A DNA stretch of 64,000 bases from positions 534,973-598,972 of the forward strand of contig NZ_LMDF01000007.1 of the NCBI RefSeq assembly GCF_001425745.1, written 5' to 3'. Every line of letters begins with the position of its first letter. The first letter of the stretch is position 1. A program made the translations under genes and the position numbers. The notes beneath the pieces are model-generated. The model was given only the letters and a program-made list of their open reading frames with translations, was not told the DNA's origin and did not search any database. This document shows positions 8,358 to 16,382 of the stretch, one piece after another. The DNA is from Caulobacter sp. Root343. Lineage in GTDB: Bacteria > Pseudomonadota > Alphaproteobacteria > Caulobacterales > Caulobacteraceae.

Positions 8358-10006
8358 GCGGTCTCTCGGGCGGTGGCGGCGGCGGCCGTGCGGCGGGCCA
8401 GGCGGAAGAACAGGAAGCCGGCATAGAAGAACTGCAGCAGGGCGACGACGCCAACCACCAGGAAGACGTCGTTGAAGGCCAGTACATTGGCCTGCTGGGT
8501 CAATTGCTGGCTCAGCAGCGCGCTGGCGTCGGCGGCCCGCAAGACCGGATCGGCCTGGGTCGGGGCATAGACGCCGGCATAGGCCTGCAGCGTCGCCGCG
8601 ACGCTGGGGTCGGTCCCGGTCAGGCGTTCGGCCAGGCCGACGGCGTGCTGCTGGGCGCGGACCGTCTGCAACGTGCCCAGCATCGCCGCGCCGAACAGGC
8701 CGCCCAGGTTCTGGGCCACCCCGAACATCACCGAGAAGGTGATGATCGAGCCCAGGCCCCGCGTCAGCAACTGGCCGACGCCGAACATGAACGACGGACC
8801 CAGGAACATGGCCGCGGCGAAGGCCAGCAGCGCCTGGCTGAGGAACAGGTTGGCCGGACCGATCTGGGGCGTGGCCCGCGCGTCGAGGAAGGATCCGACG
8901 GCGATCAACAGGATCGACAGCAGGAACTGCGGCGCCAGGGTCTTCTGGTTCAGGGTCAGGGCGCTGAGCACGACGCCGGCCGCGGTGGCCGCCAGGACCA
9001 CGGCGTAGAGCAGGCGCTGCTGCTCCTGGGCCAGGCCCAAGGCCTGCATCAGGCCCGCCGCGCCCACGCTCTGTTCGGCCAGCACCACCCGCACCAGGGC
9101 GACGTTGAAGCTGAAGCGCAGAAAGGTCCCGGTGGCCACCCAGCGCGTGTCGATCAGCGGGTGGGCGCGGCCGTGCTCGACCAGGGCGCCGGCCGCCAGC
9201 AGCGCCACGGCGACCGCCAGGCACCAACCTAGCCACGGGGCCTCGAACCACCAGACCACGCGCCCCAGGCCCAGGACGGCGACGATCAGGCCGAGACCTC
9301 CGCCCAGCAGGCCGAAGGTCAGGATGTCCGTGCGCTCGAAAACATGGATCCGCACACCCCGCGGCAGGCGAAACAACAGGACGGCTGCCAGGCTGGCCGC
9401 GGCCAGACACGCTTCCAGGGCATAGAGGCCGTGCCAGTAGGCCGCGTCGAGCAGGTCGGTGGAGATTACCCGCGCCAGGGGGCCGCCCAGCTGCGACACG
9501 CCCACGCCCAGCACCAGGGCGCCCATTCGGAACGACGCCGGAAAGGCCTGCAGCATGTAGAACATGGCCAGGGCGCTGAGCGCCGCCGCGCCCACGCCGC
9601 TGATCGCCCGCAGCAGCAGGGCCGCGGGGAAGTTGTCCAGCATCAGATGGGCGAAGGCGGCCAGCGTATAGAGGCTCAGGAACACCAGGGTGAACCGGCG
9701 GATGCCGAACTGTTGGCGGTATTTCACCAGCAACAGGTTCATCGAGATGTTGGTCATGATGTAGATGGTGGTCAGCCAGGCCCCCTGTGTCGGAGTCAGG
9801 CCCAAGGCTCCCTGGATGGCCGGCAGGTTGACCTGGACCAGAGCCGCGCCCAGCGATCCGGTCACCCCGATCAGCAAGGCGATCAGGCCGTGGACGATCC
9901 GGAAGCGGAGCGGGAAATAGGGTGTCGCCGGTGAGCCTGGCAGCAGCGGCCGTTCGTGCGGGAGCCAATCCGGCGCCGACCCGATCTGCTGGCCGTGCTG
10001 GGGCAT
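8354..10006 (-). CDS. DHA2-family MFS drug transporter (EmrB-like)
   Basis: A 550-residue inner-membrane porter with about 14 hydrophobic helices, the length and topology expected for DHA2 drug:H+ antiporters. The first helix pair contains LIGVTGSLGAALVQVNLPAI and GAWLTTIYIMTNI, corresponding to the DHA2 'VDxTIVNVALP/WV' region but without the usual Asp. First gene of the operon MFS-adaptor-NodT. No convincing Shine-Dalgarno precedes the ATG, and no regulator is adjacent. The 255 bp upstream (10007-10261) hold no gene I can support; a CCTTTAAAGG palindrome near 10212-10221 could belong to its promoter. Confidence 0.9.
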   Translation of the reverse strand: MPQHGQQIGSAPDWLPHERPLLPGSPATPYFPLRFRIVHGLIALLIGVTGSLGAALVQVNLPAIQGALGLTPTQGAWLTTIYIMTNISMNLLLVKYRQQFGIRRFTLVFLSLYTLAAFAHLMLDNFPAALLLRAISGVGAAALSALAMFYMLQAFPASFRMGALVLGVGVSQLGGPLARVISTDLLDAAYWHGLYALEACLAAASLAAVLLFRLPRGVRIHVFERTDILTFGLLGGGLGLIVAVLGLGRVVWWFEAPWLGWCLAVAVALLAAGALVEHGRAHPLIDTRWVATGTFLRFSFNVALVRVVLAEQSVGAAGLMQALGLAQEQQRLLYAVVLAATAAGVVLSALTLNQKTLAPQFLLSILLIAVGSFLDARATPQIGPANLFLSQALLAFAAAMFLGPSFMFGVGQLLTRGLGSIITFSVMFGVAQNLGGLFGAAMLGTLQTVRAQQHAVGLAERLTGTDPSVAATLQAYAGVYAPTQADPVLRAADASALLSQQLTQQANVLAFNDVFLVVGVVALLQFFYAGFLFFRLARRTAAAATARETA

Positions 10007-10261
10007 GTCAGGGGCGGGCGGCCAGGAGGACGCCAGGGCCTGCGGCCCGAGCCGGAATGGCGATGCGCGGTGGCGCTATGGGTAAGTCGTTCATGGCCAC
10101 CTTCCGCAACCGATGCCGTGCATTCGAATTGTGATGCAAAGCCGTCCGGGGCCAATCCGTTCCAGCGCCGCTTCGACGGCACTCTGGGTCGTGAATTTCG
10201 GAAGGTCGACCCCTTTAAAGGTGGGGCGGAGGGTTCGGTATTGCTGAAGCAGGCTTGCGTT

Positions 10262-10609
10262 CTAAGCGGCGGCGGCGAGCGCGGCGGCGAGCAGTTCGCG
10301 TTCGCGGCCACGCCGGATGATCGGCACGTCCAGCAGGGCGTCGCTCAGCAGATGGCCCGCGCCGTCGTCGAGCGCGTCGGCCACCACCACCATCGGCGTC
10401 TCCGGGGCGAGCGCGTGCAGCGTCGTCAGGTGGCGCAGGTCAGCCTCGGCGGTCGCGCGCCGCACGCCGCCGACAATCAGGTCGACGGGTTCAAGATCGC
10501 GCAGCGCGGACAGCGGCGCGTGGTCCTCGTCGACGACAAGGTAACCCAGGCTGGCCAACAGTTCGCCGACCCGACCGTCGGCGTGCTCCATCAGCGCCCG
10601 GCGGGTCAT
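10262..10609 (-). CDS. Small receiver-like protein lacking the phospho-acceptor Asp
   Basis: A 115-residue protein of alternating hydrophobic strands and helices resembling a CheY fold: strand LVVDED, strand VDLIVGG, strand PMVVVAD, then DVPIIRRGRERELLAAAL. In a true receiver the second strand would end in the phosphorylated Asp (D-L-x-x-x-D); here it reads DLIVGG, so it is probably not phosphorylated. Start chosen at the ATG that overlaps the oxidase stop (ATGA). Translational coupling to the diiron oxidase suggests a shared job. No confident family assignment; the receiver resemblance is by pattern only. Confidence 0.6.
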   Translation of the reverse strand: MTRRALMEHADGRVGELLASLGYLVVDEDHAPLSALRDLEPVDLIVGGVRRATAEADLRHLTTLHALAPETPMVVVADALDDGAGHLLSDALLDVPIIRRGRERELLAAALAAAA

Positions 10610-11535
10610 TCGGCCGCCCGCATGCGCGCAGTCGACCACAGGTGCGCCCGATAGGTCTCGAAGCAGCGACGGCCGGCCTCGAGCCGCATCAGCGCGCCCT
10701 CGGCGATGAAGCGGGCGCAGGACGGGTCCGCCTCGACCAGGGGCCGCAGCACTTCGGCATTCCAAGCCTCCGAGTGAGCGATGTCGAGCGTGGCGTGCAG
10801 GGCGAAGTACTTGCGGCTCTTGCCGACGCCCAGGCGCTTGAGGCCCTTGGCCACGAGATCAGCTCGCCACGGCGCGGTCAGCTCCACCGCTCCGAGGGCG
10901 CCGACGGCGTGATAGGCGTAGCGACGGGTCGTGGCGAAGGCCACGAGCGTATTACCCAGGGCGAGCGAAGCCGCGCAGGTGCCTTCGATGGTCGGGTCCA
11001 GTTCGAGCGCACTGGCCAGTTGGGCCAGCATCGGTCCGTGCATGCCCGCCTCGGCGCCACGGCCCATCTCGTCCCAGTAGTTGCGGGCCAGTTCGAGCTT
11101 GGCCTGGGTCGGCATCTTGACCTGGGTCAGGGCGACCAGGTCGTCGAAACCGGCCTCGCCGGCCACCTCCTGCAGCAGGAACCAGCGCATGTCCTCGAAC
11201 GGAGCGTCCTCGGCCAGCCAGGGGAACAGCGGGTCATTCTGGCCGGGGCCGGTCTCCTTCAAGGCCTCGAACCAGGCGACGAAGCCGTCGGCGTCGTCGG
11301 GTATGGCCGCGACCCCGGGCGCGATCCTGGCGCGCTCGGCTTCGATGAACGCGCCCTCAAGAAGGCGCATCTCATGCTCCTGGGCGAGCTCGGCGCGCCA
11401 GGCGTCGTGCGGTTGGGCGGGGGTGAGCCGGTCGTGGTTCCAGCGCGACAGCCGCTGCTGGAACGCATCCGAGAGATAATCGATATCGAGGGGCGCGGCG
11501 TTGGCGATCGCAACAGGCTGCGGCGTGCTCATCAT
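10606..11535 (-). CDS. Haem-oxygenase-like diiron oxidase ('iron-containing redox enzyme' family)
   Basis: A 309-residue all-helical protein. Candidate iron ligands are Glu123 (QEVAGE), Glu156 and His166 (DEMGRG followed nine residues later by MHG), then His247, Asp251 and His254 (HATLDIAHSEAW). The E-x9-H and H-x3-D-x2-H spacings match the haem-oxygenase-like diiron oxidases such as the SznF central domain and the PF14518 proteins, which carry out N-oxygenation or oxidative C-C/C-N cleavage. A GAGG site favours the second of two adjacent ATGs (11532). It is divergent from the cyanophycin operon across a 181-bp AT-rich gap and is followed by the receiver-like protein. Substrate unknown; an arginine, aspartate or dipeptide substrate is conceivable. 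Confidence 0.75.
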   Translation of the reverse strand: MMSTPQPVAIANAAPLDIDYLSDAFQQRLSRWNHDRLTPAQPHDAWRAELAQEHEMRLLEGAFIEAERARIAPGVAAIPDDADGFVAWFEALKETGPGQNDPLFPWLAEDAPFEDMRWFLLQEVAGEAGFDDLVALTQVKMPTQAKLELARNYWDEMGRGAEAGMHGPMLAQLASALELDPTIEGTCAASLALGNTLVAFATTRRYAYHAVGALGAVELTAPWRADLVAKGLKRLGVGKSRKYFALHATLDIAHSEAWNAEVLRPLVEADPSCARFIAEGALMRLEAGRRCFETYRAHLWSTARMRAAE

Positions 11536-11716
11536 GACCTCGTAAGAGTACTATGAGCGTCTACAGCGCGCGCCGCCTACCTCAGGTTCCAATGTCGAGA
11601 ACGTCACATAAGATATTGAATAGAATGATTTAATCTTCCCATCAAAAAGCAGTGGCGCGGGAACCGGCGAGCTCGCGGCTCCGTTTTTGTCGCCGCTGTG
11701 AAATCGTGGGGAAGAC

Positions 11717-11923
11717 ATGTCGACCACATCTTCGGGCGTCCGTTTCTCGATCCGTCCAGCGGGCCGCGCCTGGTTCTGGAGCGCTGTCCGCGACGGGGCC
11801 GTCCTCGGCGAAGGGCTGGCCGGATCGCGCGCCATCGCCGCCGCCTTCGTCATTCGCCAGATCTGTCGCGCCTGCGACGAGGAGACCGCCGGCGAGATCG
11901 CGCCCGTGGCGAACGCCGCATGA
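11717..11923 (+). CDS. Small hypothetical protein translationally coupled to cphA
   Basis: A 68-residue protein starting MSTTSSGVRFSIRPAGRAWF, with Cys residues near the C-terminus (IRQICRACDEE). A GGGGAAG site precedes the ATG, and its stop overlaps the cyanophycin synthetase start in ATGA, which argues that it is translated. There is no signal peptide or clear membrane segment. I do not recognise a family. As the leader gene of the cyanophycin operon it could be an accessory or regulatory protein of the synthetase, or merely a translational coupler. Confidence 0.65.
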   Translation: MSTTSSGVRFSIRPAGRAWFWSAVRDGAVLGEGLAGSRAIAAAFVIRQICRACDEETAGEIAPVANAA

Positions 11924-14664
11924 TCCGCGTCCTCGAAACCGCGACCTATCGCGGACCTCACTACTATTCCGCCACGCCGATGATCCGCCTGCGGCTGGAC
12001 CTCCAGCAACTGGAGTTCTGGCCTAGCCATCGCTTGCCGGGGTTCATCGACCGCTTGCTACTGGCCCTGCCGGGACTCGAGGAGCACGGCTGTTCGTACC
12101 AAGCGCCCGGCGGCTTCGTCCGTAGGCTGAGGGAGGGCACGTGGCTGGGCCACGTGATCGAACATCTGGCGCTCGAGCTCCAGGCCCGCGCGGGGATCGG
12201 CGTCACGCGCGGCAAGACTCGTTCAGTCAGGGGGCGGCCGGGCGTCTATGACGTGCTCTATGCCTACGAGGAGGAGGCGCCGGCGCGTGCGGCGGGCCGG
12301 CTGGCCTTGCTGCTGGTCGACAGCCTGCTGCCGGCCGAGCTCCGCGGGATTGACGGCCTGGATCGAGTGTCCGAGCCGTTGGGAGAGGGAGTCGAGACGC
12401 CGTTCGACCTGAACGCCGCGCTGGCCCGCCTGCGTCGCATCGCGACCCGGGAAATGCTGGGCCCGACCACGCGCTCGCTGGTCGCCGAGGCCCGCCGTCG
12501 CGGCATCCCGGTCCAGCGCCTGGACGAGCATAGCCTGGTGCAGTTCGGCTATGGCGTCTGCCATAGGGTGACGCGGGCCAGCATCACCGGCGAGACCTCG
12601 CAGATCGCGGTGCAGACCGCCGGCGACAAGGATCTCACCAAGCGGCTACTGAGCCGGGTCGGCCTCCCGGCTCCGACGGGCGCTGTGGTCCGAACCGTTG
12701 ACCAGGCGCTCGAGGAGGCGGCGCGGCTAAGGCCGCCCCTGGTGATCAAGCCGCTCGACGGCAATCACGGCCGCGGCGTCAATCTGGACCTGCGGAGCGA
12801 GGCGGAGATCCGCTGGGGCTTCGAGCAGGCGGCCAAGCACGGCCGTTGGGTCGTCGTCGAGGAACAGTTCCAGGGCAAGGACTACCGGATCCTGGTGGTG
12901 GGCGGGAAGGTGACGGCCGTGGCCGAGCGCGTCCCGGCCCAGGTAGTCGGCGATGGCCGCTCGACGATCGCGCAGCTGATCGAGACCGTGAACGCCGATC
13001 CCCGGCGCGGCGTGGGCCACGAGCAGGTGATGACCCGCATCGTCGTCGACGATCATGTACGCGAGATGCTGTCGCGTGTGGGGCTGGCCCTGGATTCGGT
13101 CCCCGACGCCGACCGCGTCGTCGTCCTGCGAGCCACGGCCAACCTCTCGACGGGCGGCACGGCGATCGACCGCACGGACGAGATCCATCCCGAAAACGCC
13201 AGAATCGCCCGCCGCGCGGCCCTGACGGTCGGTCTGGACGTCGCCGGCATCGACTTCGTGGCCCCCGACATCCGCCGTTCGGTGCGGGAAACCGGCGGCG
13301 GCATCGTCGAGGTCAACGCCGCGCCGGGCTTCCGCATGCACCTGGAACCGTCCGAGGGTCAGCCGCGCGACGTCGCCCGCGCAGTGCTCGCGCATCTCTA
13401 TCCGCCCGGCGCGCGCAGCCGCATCCCGATCGTCGCCGTCACCGGCACCAACGGCAAATCGACGGTCGGCCGAATGGTCGCGCGGATCTTCCGCGAGCGC
13501 GGCCTCACCGTCGGCCTGACCAACACCAGCGGCGTCTATATCGACGACGAGCGGCTGCTGGCCGCCGACGCCAGCGGACCGAGAAGCGCCCGCATGGTGC
13601 TGAGTGACCCGACCGTCGAGGTTGCGGTGCTGGAGACCGCGCGCGGCGGACTTCTGCGCGAAGGCCTGGCCTTCGACCATTGCGACGTCGGCATGGTGCT
13701 GAACGTCACCCCCGACCATCTCGGCCTCAAGGGGATCGACACGCTAGAGGACCTGGCCAAGGTCAAGTCGATCGTGACGGAGTCGGTCTCGCGGCGCGGG
13801 GTCAGCGTGCTCAATGGCGACGATCCGATGACCCTGCGGTTGGCGCGACACGCCGGCGGGCGCGTGGCCTTCTTCACGCTGGAGGGGGGACCGGAGATGA
13901 GCTCTTTCCTTCAGAAACACGTTGCGGAAGGCGGGCTGCTGGCGGCGCGGGAGCGCACCGTGCGCGGCGGCGACCTGGTGATCCACGACGGCGGCCGGCG
14001 AATTCCCGTGGTCAGCGCCGACGAGATCCCCGCGACCCTGTCGGGCCTGGCGGAGTTCAATGTCGCCAACGCCCTGGCCGCGCTGTTGGCGGGACACGCG
14101 CAAGGCGTTCCGGTGGAGACCATGGCGCGGGCCCTGCGCGGCTTCGCCTCGTCGCACCAGGACAATCCGGGCCGGTTCAACATTCACGACGGTCACGGCT
14201 TTCGGGTCATCGTCGACTACGCCCACAATCCAGCGGCCTTGCGCGCGATCGGCGCCGTGGTCGAGAAGCTGCGGCCTTCCGCCGGGCGGGTGATCGGCGT
14301 GGTCAGCATTCCGGGCGACCGGCGCGACGAGGACATCCGCGAGATGGGCGAGATCTCCGCCGAGCTGTTCGACGAGCTGATCTTCCGCGAACGTCCGGAC
14401 GGCCGTGGACGGGCCTCTGGCGCCGTGGTGGCGATGCTGAGCGAAGGGGCGCTGGCCAAGGGCTTTCCCGAAGACAACCTGCACCGGGTGCTCGGCGAGG
14501 AACAGGCGGTCGACCTGGCGCTGCGAAGCGCGGCGCCGGGCGATCTCGTGATGATCTTCCCGACCTCGGTCGAGCGGATCTGGCGGCAGGTGGAGGCGTT
14601 CCGCCCCGCCGCCAACGCGCTGTCGCCGCCGTCGGAGGACATGATGGGAGGCGCGGTTGCCTGA
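11920..14664 (+). CDS. cphA: Cyanophycin synthetase
   Basis: A 914-residue cytoplasmic enzyme that polymerises Asp and Arg into cyanophycin (multi-L-arginyl-poly-L-aspartate) with ATP. Domains in order: N-terminal domain (residues ~1-160, MIRVLETATYRGPHYYS); ATP-grasp domain (~210-475) that activates the backbone carboxylate (GDKDLTKRLL, FQGKDYRILVVGGKV, GIVEVNAAPGF); and a Mur-ligase-like domain (~500-900) with P-loop GTNGKST at 509-515, VLETARGG, and DYAHNPAALR. Length and domain order are those of CphA1. Start fixed by the ATGA overlap with the 68-residue gene. Followed directly by degradation genes, so synthesis and mobilisation of the nitrogen reserve share a transcript. Confidence 0.96.
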   Translation: MIRVLETATYRGPHYYSATPMIRLRLDLQQLEFWPSHRLPGFIDRLLLALPGLEEHGCSYQAPGGFVRRLREGTWLGHVIEHLALELQARAGIGVTRGKTRSVRGRPGVYDVLYAYEEEAPARAAGRLALLLVDSLLPAELRGIDGLDRVSEPLGEGVETPFDLNAALARLRRIATREMLGPTTRSLVAEARRRGIPVQRLDEHSLVQFGYGVCHRVTRASITGETSQIAVQTAGDKDLTKRLLSRVGLPAPTGAVVRTVDQALEEAARLRPPLVIKPLDGNHGRGVNLDLRSEAEIRWGFEQAAKHGRWVVVEEQFQGKDYRILVVGGKVTAVAERVPAQVVGDGRSTIAQLIETVNADPRRGVGHEQVMTRIVVDDHVREMLSRVGLALDSVPDADRVVVLRATANLSTGGTAIDRTDEIHPENARIARRAALTVGLDVAGIDFVAPDIRRSVRETGGGIVEVNAAPGFRMHLEPSEGQPRDVARAVLAHLYPPGARSRIPIVAVTGTNGKSTVGRMVARIFRERGLTVGLTNTSGVYIDDERLLAADASGPRSARMVLSDPTVEVAVLETARGGLLREGLAFDHCDVGMVLNVTPDHLGLKGIDTLEDLAKVKSIVTESVSRRGVSVLNGDDPMTLRLARHAGGRVAFFTLEGGPEMSSFLQKHVAEGGLLAARERTVRGGDLVIHDGGRRIPVVSADEIPATLSGLAEFNVANALAALLAGHAQGVPVETMARALRGFASSHQDNPGRFNIHDGHGFRVIVDYAHNPAALRAIGAVVEKLRPSAGRVIGVVSIPGDRRDEDIREMGEISAELFDELIFRERPDGRGRASGAVVAMLSEGALAKGFPEDNLHRVLGEEQAVDLALRSAAPGDLVMIFPTSVERIWRQVEAFRPAANALSPPSEDMMGGAVA

Positions 14665-15529
14665 CGCGGGAGGGCGCTGGGCGCTGATCGTCCACGGCGG
14701 CGCCAAGGCGATCGCGCCAGCGGCGTGGGCGCGGCATCGGCAGGGCTGCCTGGCCGCCGCCGAGGCCGGCGCGGCGATCCTGGCGGCCGGCGGCGACGCC
14801 TTATCGGCGGTGGAAGTTGCGGTGCGGGCGCTAGAGGACGATCCCACCTTTAACGCCGGGCGAGGCTCGGTGCGCAACGCGGCCGGGGAGGTCGAGTGCG
14901 ACGCGGCGATCATGGATGGCGCCAGCCTGGCCGTCGGCGGCGTGGCCGCCGTCCGCACGCTGCGCCATCCCATCTCCGTGGCGCGGGCGATGTTGCCCGA
15001 GCGACCGGTCCTGCTGGTCGGCGAGGGGGCAGAGGCCTTCGCCCGCGCCCACGGCCAGGAGCTTTGTGCGCCGGCAGACCTACTGGTCGACCAAGCCGAC
15101 GGGAAGGGGTGCGACACCGTCGGCTGCGTGGCGTTGGACCTGGCTGGAAATCTGGCGGCTGGAACGTCGACGGGAGGTCTGACCGGTTGCGCGGTTGGCC
15201 GGGTCGGGGACTCGCCCTTGCCGGGATGCGGCCTCTACGCCGACAACGCGGTCGGCGCCGTGTCCCTATCGGGCGAGGGCGAGAGCCTGATCCGCACCAC
15301 TCTGGCGGCCCGGCTGATCCAGGCGCTGGAAGAGCAGGCGCCGGATGCAGCGATCGAGACCGCGATGGCCTCGCTGGCGCGGGTCGGCGGCGAGGCCGGC
15401 CTGATCGTCATCGACCGCCATGGCCGGATCGGTTGGGGCCACAACAACGCCCAGTTCGCGGTGGCTCACGCCGCCAGCGACCGGCCCGCCCGGGCTTTCG
15501 TGGCGCGTGACGAAGACGATGGAGAATGA
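14657..15529 (+). CDS. iaaA: Isoaspartyl peptidase/L-asparaginase (Ntn hydrolase), cyanophycin dipeptide hydrolase
   Basis: A 290-residue Ntn-hydrolase proenzyme. It would self-cleave before the catalytic Thr154 in GCDTVGCVALD, giving alpha and beta subunits; downstream TSTGG and GCGLYADN motifs form the substrate pocket. The family hydrolyses beta-aspartyl dipeptides, here most likely the beta-Asp-Arg released by cyanophycinase. The start is a TTG overlapping the cphA end by 8 bp, supported by GGGAGG at 14645-14650. An ATG start in this position does not exist. Its 3' end abuts the cyanophycinase start. Confidence 0.92.
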   Translation: MPDAGGRWALIVHGGAKAIAPAAWARHRQGCLAAAEAGAAILAAGGDALSAVEVAVRALEDDPTFNAGRGSVRNAAGEVECDAAIMDGASLAVGGVAAVRTLRHPISVARAMLPERPVLLVGEGAEAFARAHGQELCAPADLLVDQADGKGCDTVGCVALDLAGNLAAGTSTGGLTGCAVGRVGDSPLPGCGLYADNAVGAVSLSGEGESLIRTTLAARLIQALEEQAPDAAIETAMASLARVGGEAGLIVIDRHGRIGWGHNNAQFAVAHAASDRPARAFVARDEDDGE

Positions 15530-15530
15530 G

Positions 15531-16355
15531 GTGACGGAGCGTTCGGGCGACGAAGGGACGCTGATCATCATTGGCGGCGGCGAGGACAAGGAGGGCGACA
15601 AGGTGATCCTGCGCGCCGTCGCCGAACGCCTGCGCGGCGGCAAGCTGGTGCTGGCGACGATCGCCTCCAGGTCGCCCGACGGCTATTTCGAGGCCTATCG
15701 CAAGGCCTTCGCCGACCTGGGCGCTTCGGAACTGGTCGAGCTCTATGTCGAGGACCGCGCCGAGACCCACGATCCGGAAAAGCTGGCGCTGCTGGACGGG
15801 GCCGGCGGCGTGTTCTTCTCCGGCGGCGACCAACTGCGCATTTCCAGCCAGATCGGCGATACGCCGATCGAACGGCGGGTTCGCGAGATCTGGCGGGCCG
15901 GCGGCGTGCTGGCCGGGACCTCGGCCGGAGCGTCGGTGATGAGCGACACCATGATGGTTCGCGGCGCCAGCGCCGAGACGCACCGGATCGGCGGGCTGCA
16001 GATGGCGCCGGGGCTGGGTCTGGTGCGCGACGTGATCATCGACCAGCACTTCGCCGAGCGCGGCCGGATCGGGCGCCTGCTGGGCGCCGTCGCCCAGAGC
16101 CCTCGCGTGCTAGGCCTCGGGATCGACGAGGACACGGCCCTGATCGTGAAGGGCGACACCTTCACCGTCATCGGCAGCGGCGGCGTCTATGTCGTTGACG
16201 CCGAGGGCGTGACGGCCTCGAACATCGCCGAGGCCAAGACCGACGGCGCGCTCTCGATTCTGGACGTGCGCCTACACGTGCTGGCCGACGGCGACAGCTT
16301 CGACCTCCGCAGCCGACGGCCGCAAGGACAGCCGGCGCCGATCAGGGTGGCTTGA
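15531..16355 (+). CDS. cphB: Cyanophycinase
   Basis: A serine hydrolase of peptidase family S51 that cuts cyanophycin to beta-Asp-Arg dipeptides. It shows GTLIIIGGGEDK at the N-terminus, GVFFSGGDQLR, and the nucleophile elbow GTSAGA with Ser131; RDVIIDQHF and GLGIDEDTA follow as in the family. About 274 residues, normal length. I chose the GTG at 15531 because GGAG lies six bases before it; an ATG at 15519 is in frame but has no ribosome site and would overlap iaaA. Third gene of cphA-iaaA-cphB; supplies dipeptide to the preceding enzyme. Confidence 0.93.
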   Translation: MTERSGDEGTLIIIGGGEDKEGDKVILRAVAERLRGGKLVLATIASRSPDGYFEAYRKAFADLGASELVELYVEDRAETHDPEKLALLDGAGGVFFSGGDQLRISSQIGDTPIERRVREIWRAGGVLAGTSAGASVMSDTMMVRGASAETHRIGGLQMAPGLGLVRDVIIDQHFAERGRIGRLLGAVAQSPRVLGLGIDEDTALIVKGDTFTVIGSGGVYVVDAEGVTASNIAEAKTDGALSILDVRLHVLADGDSFDLRSRRPQGQPAPIRVA

Positions 16356-16382
16356 GCGAAGGAGCCGCCGCCGCTCATGGCG

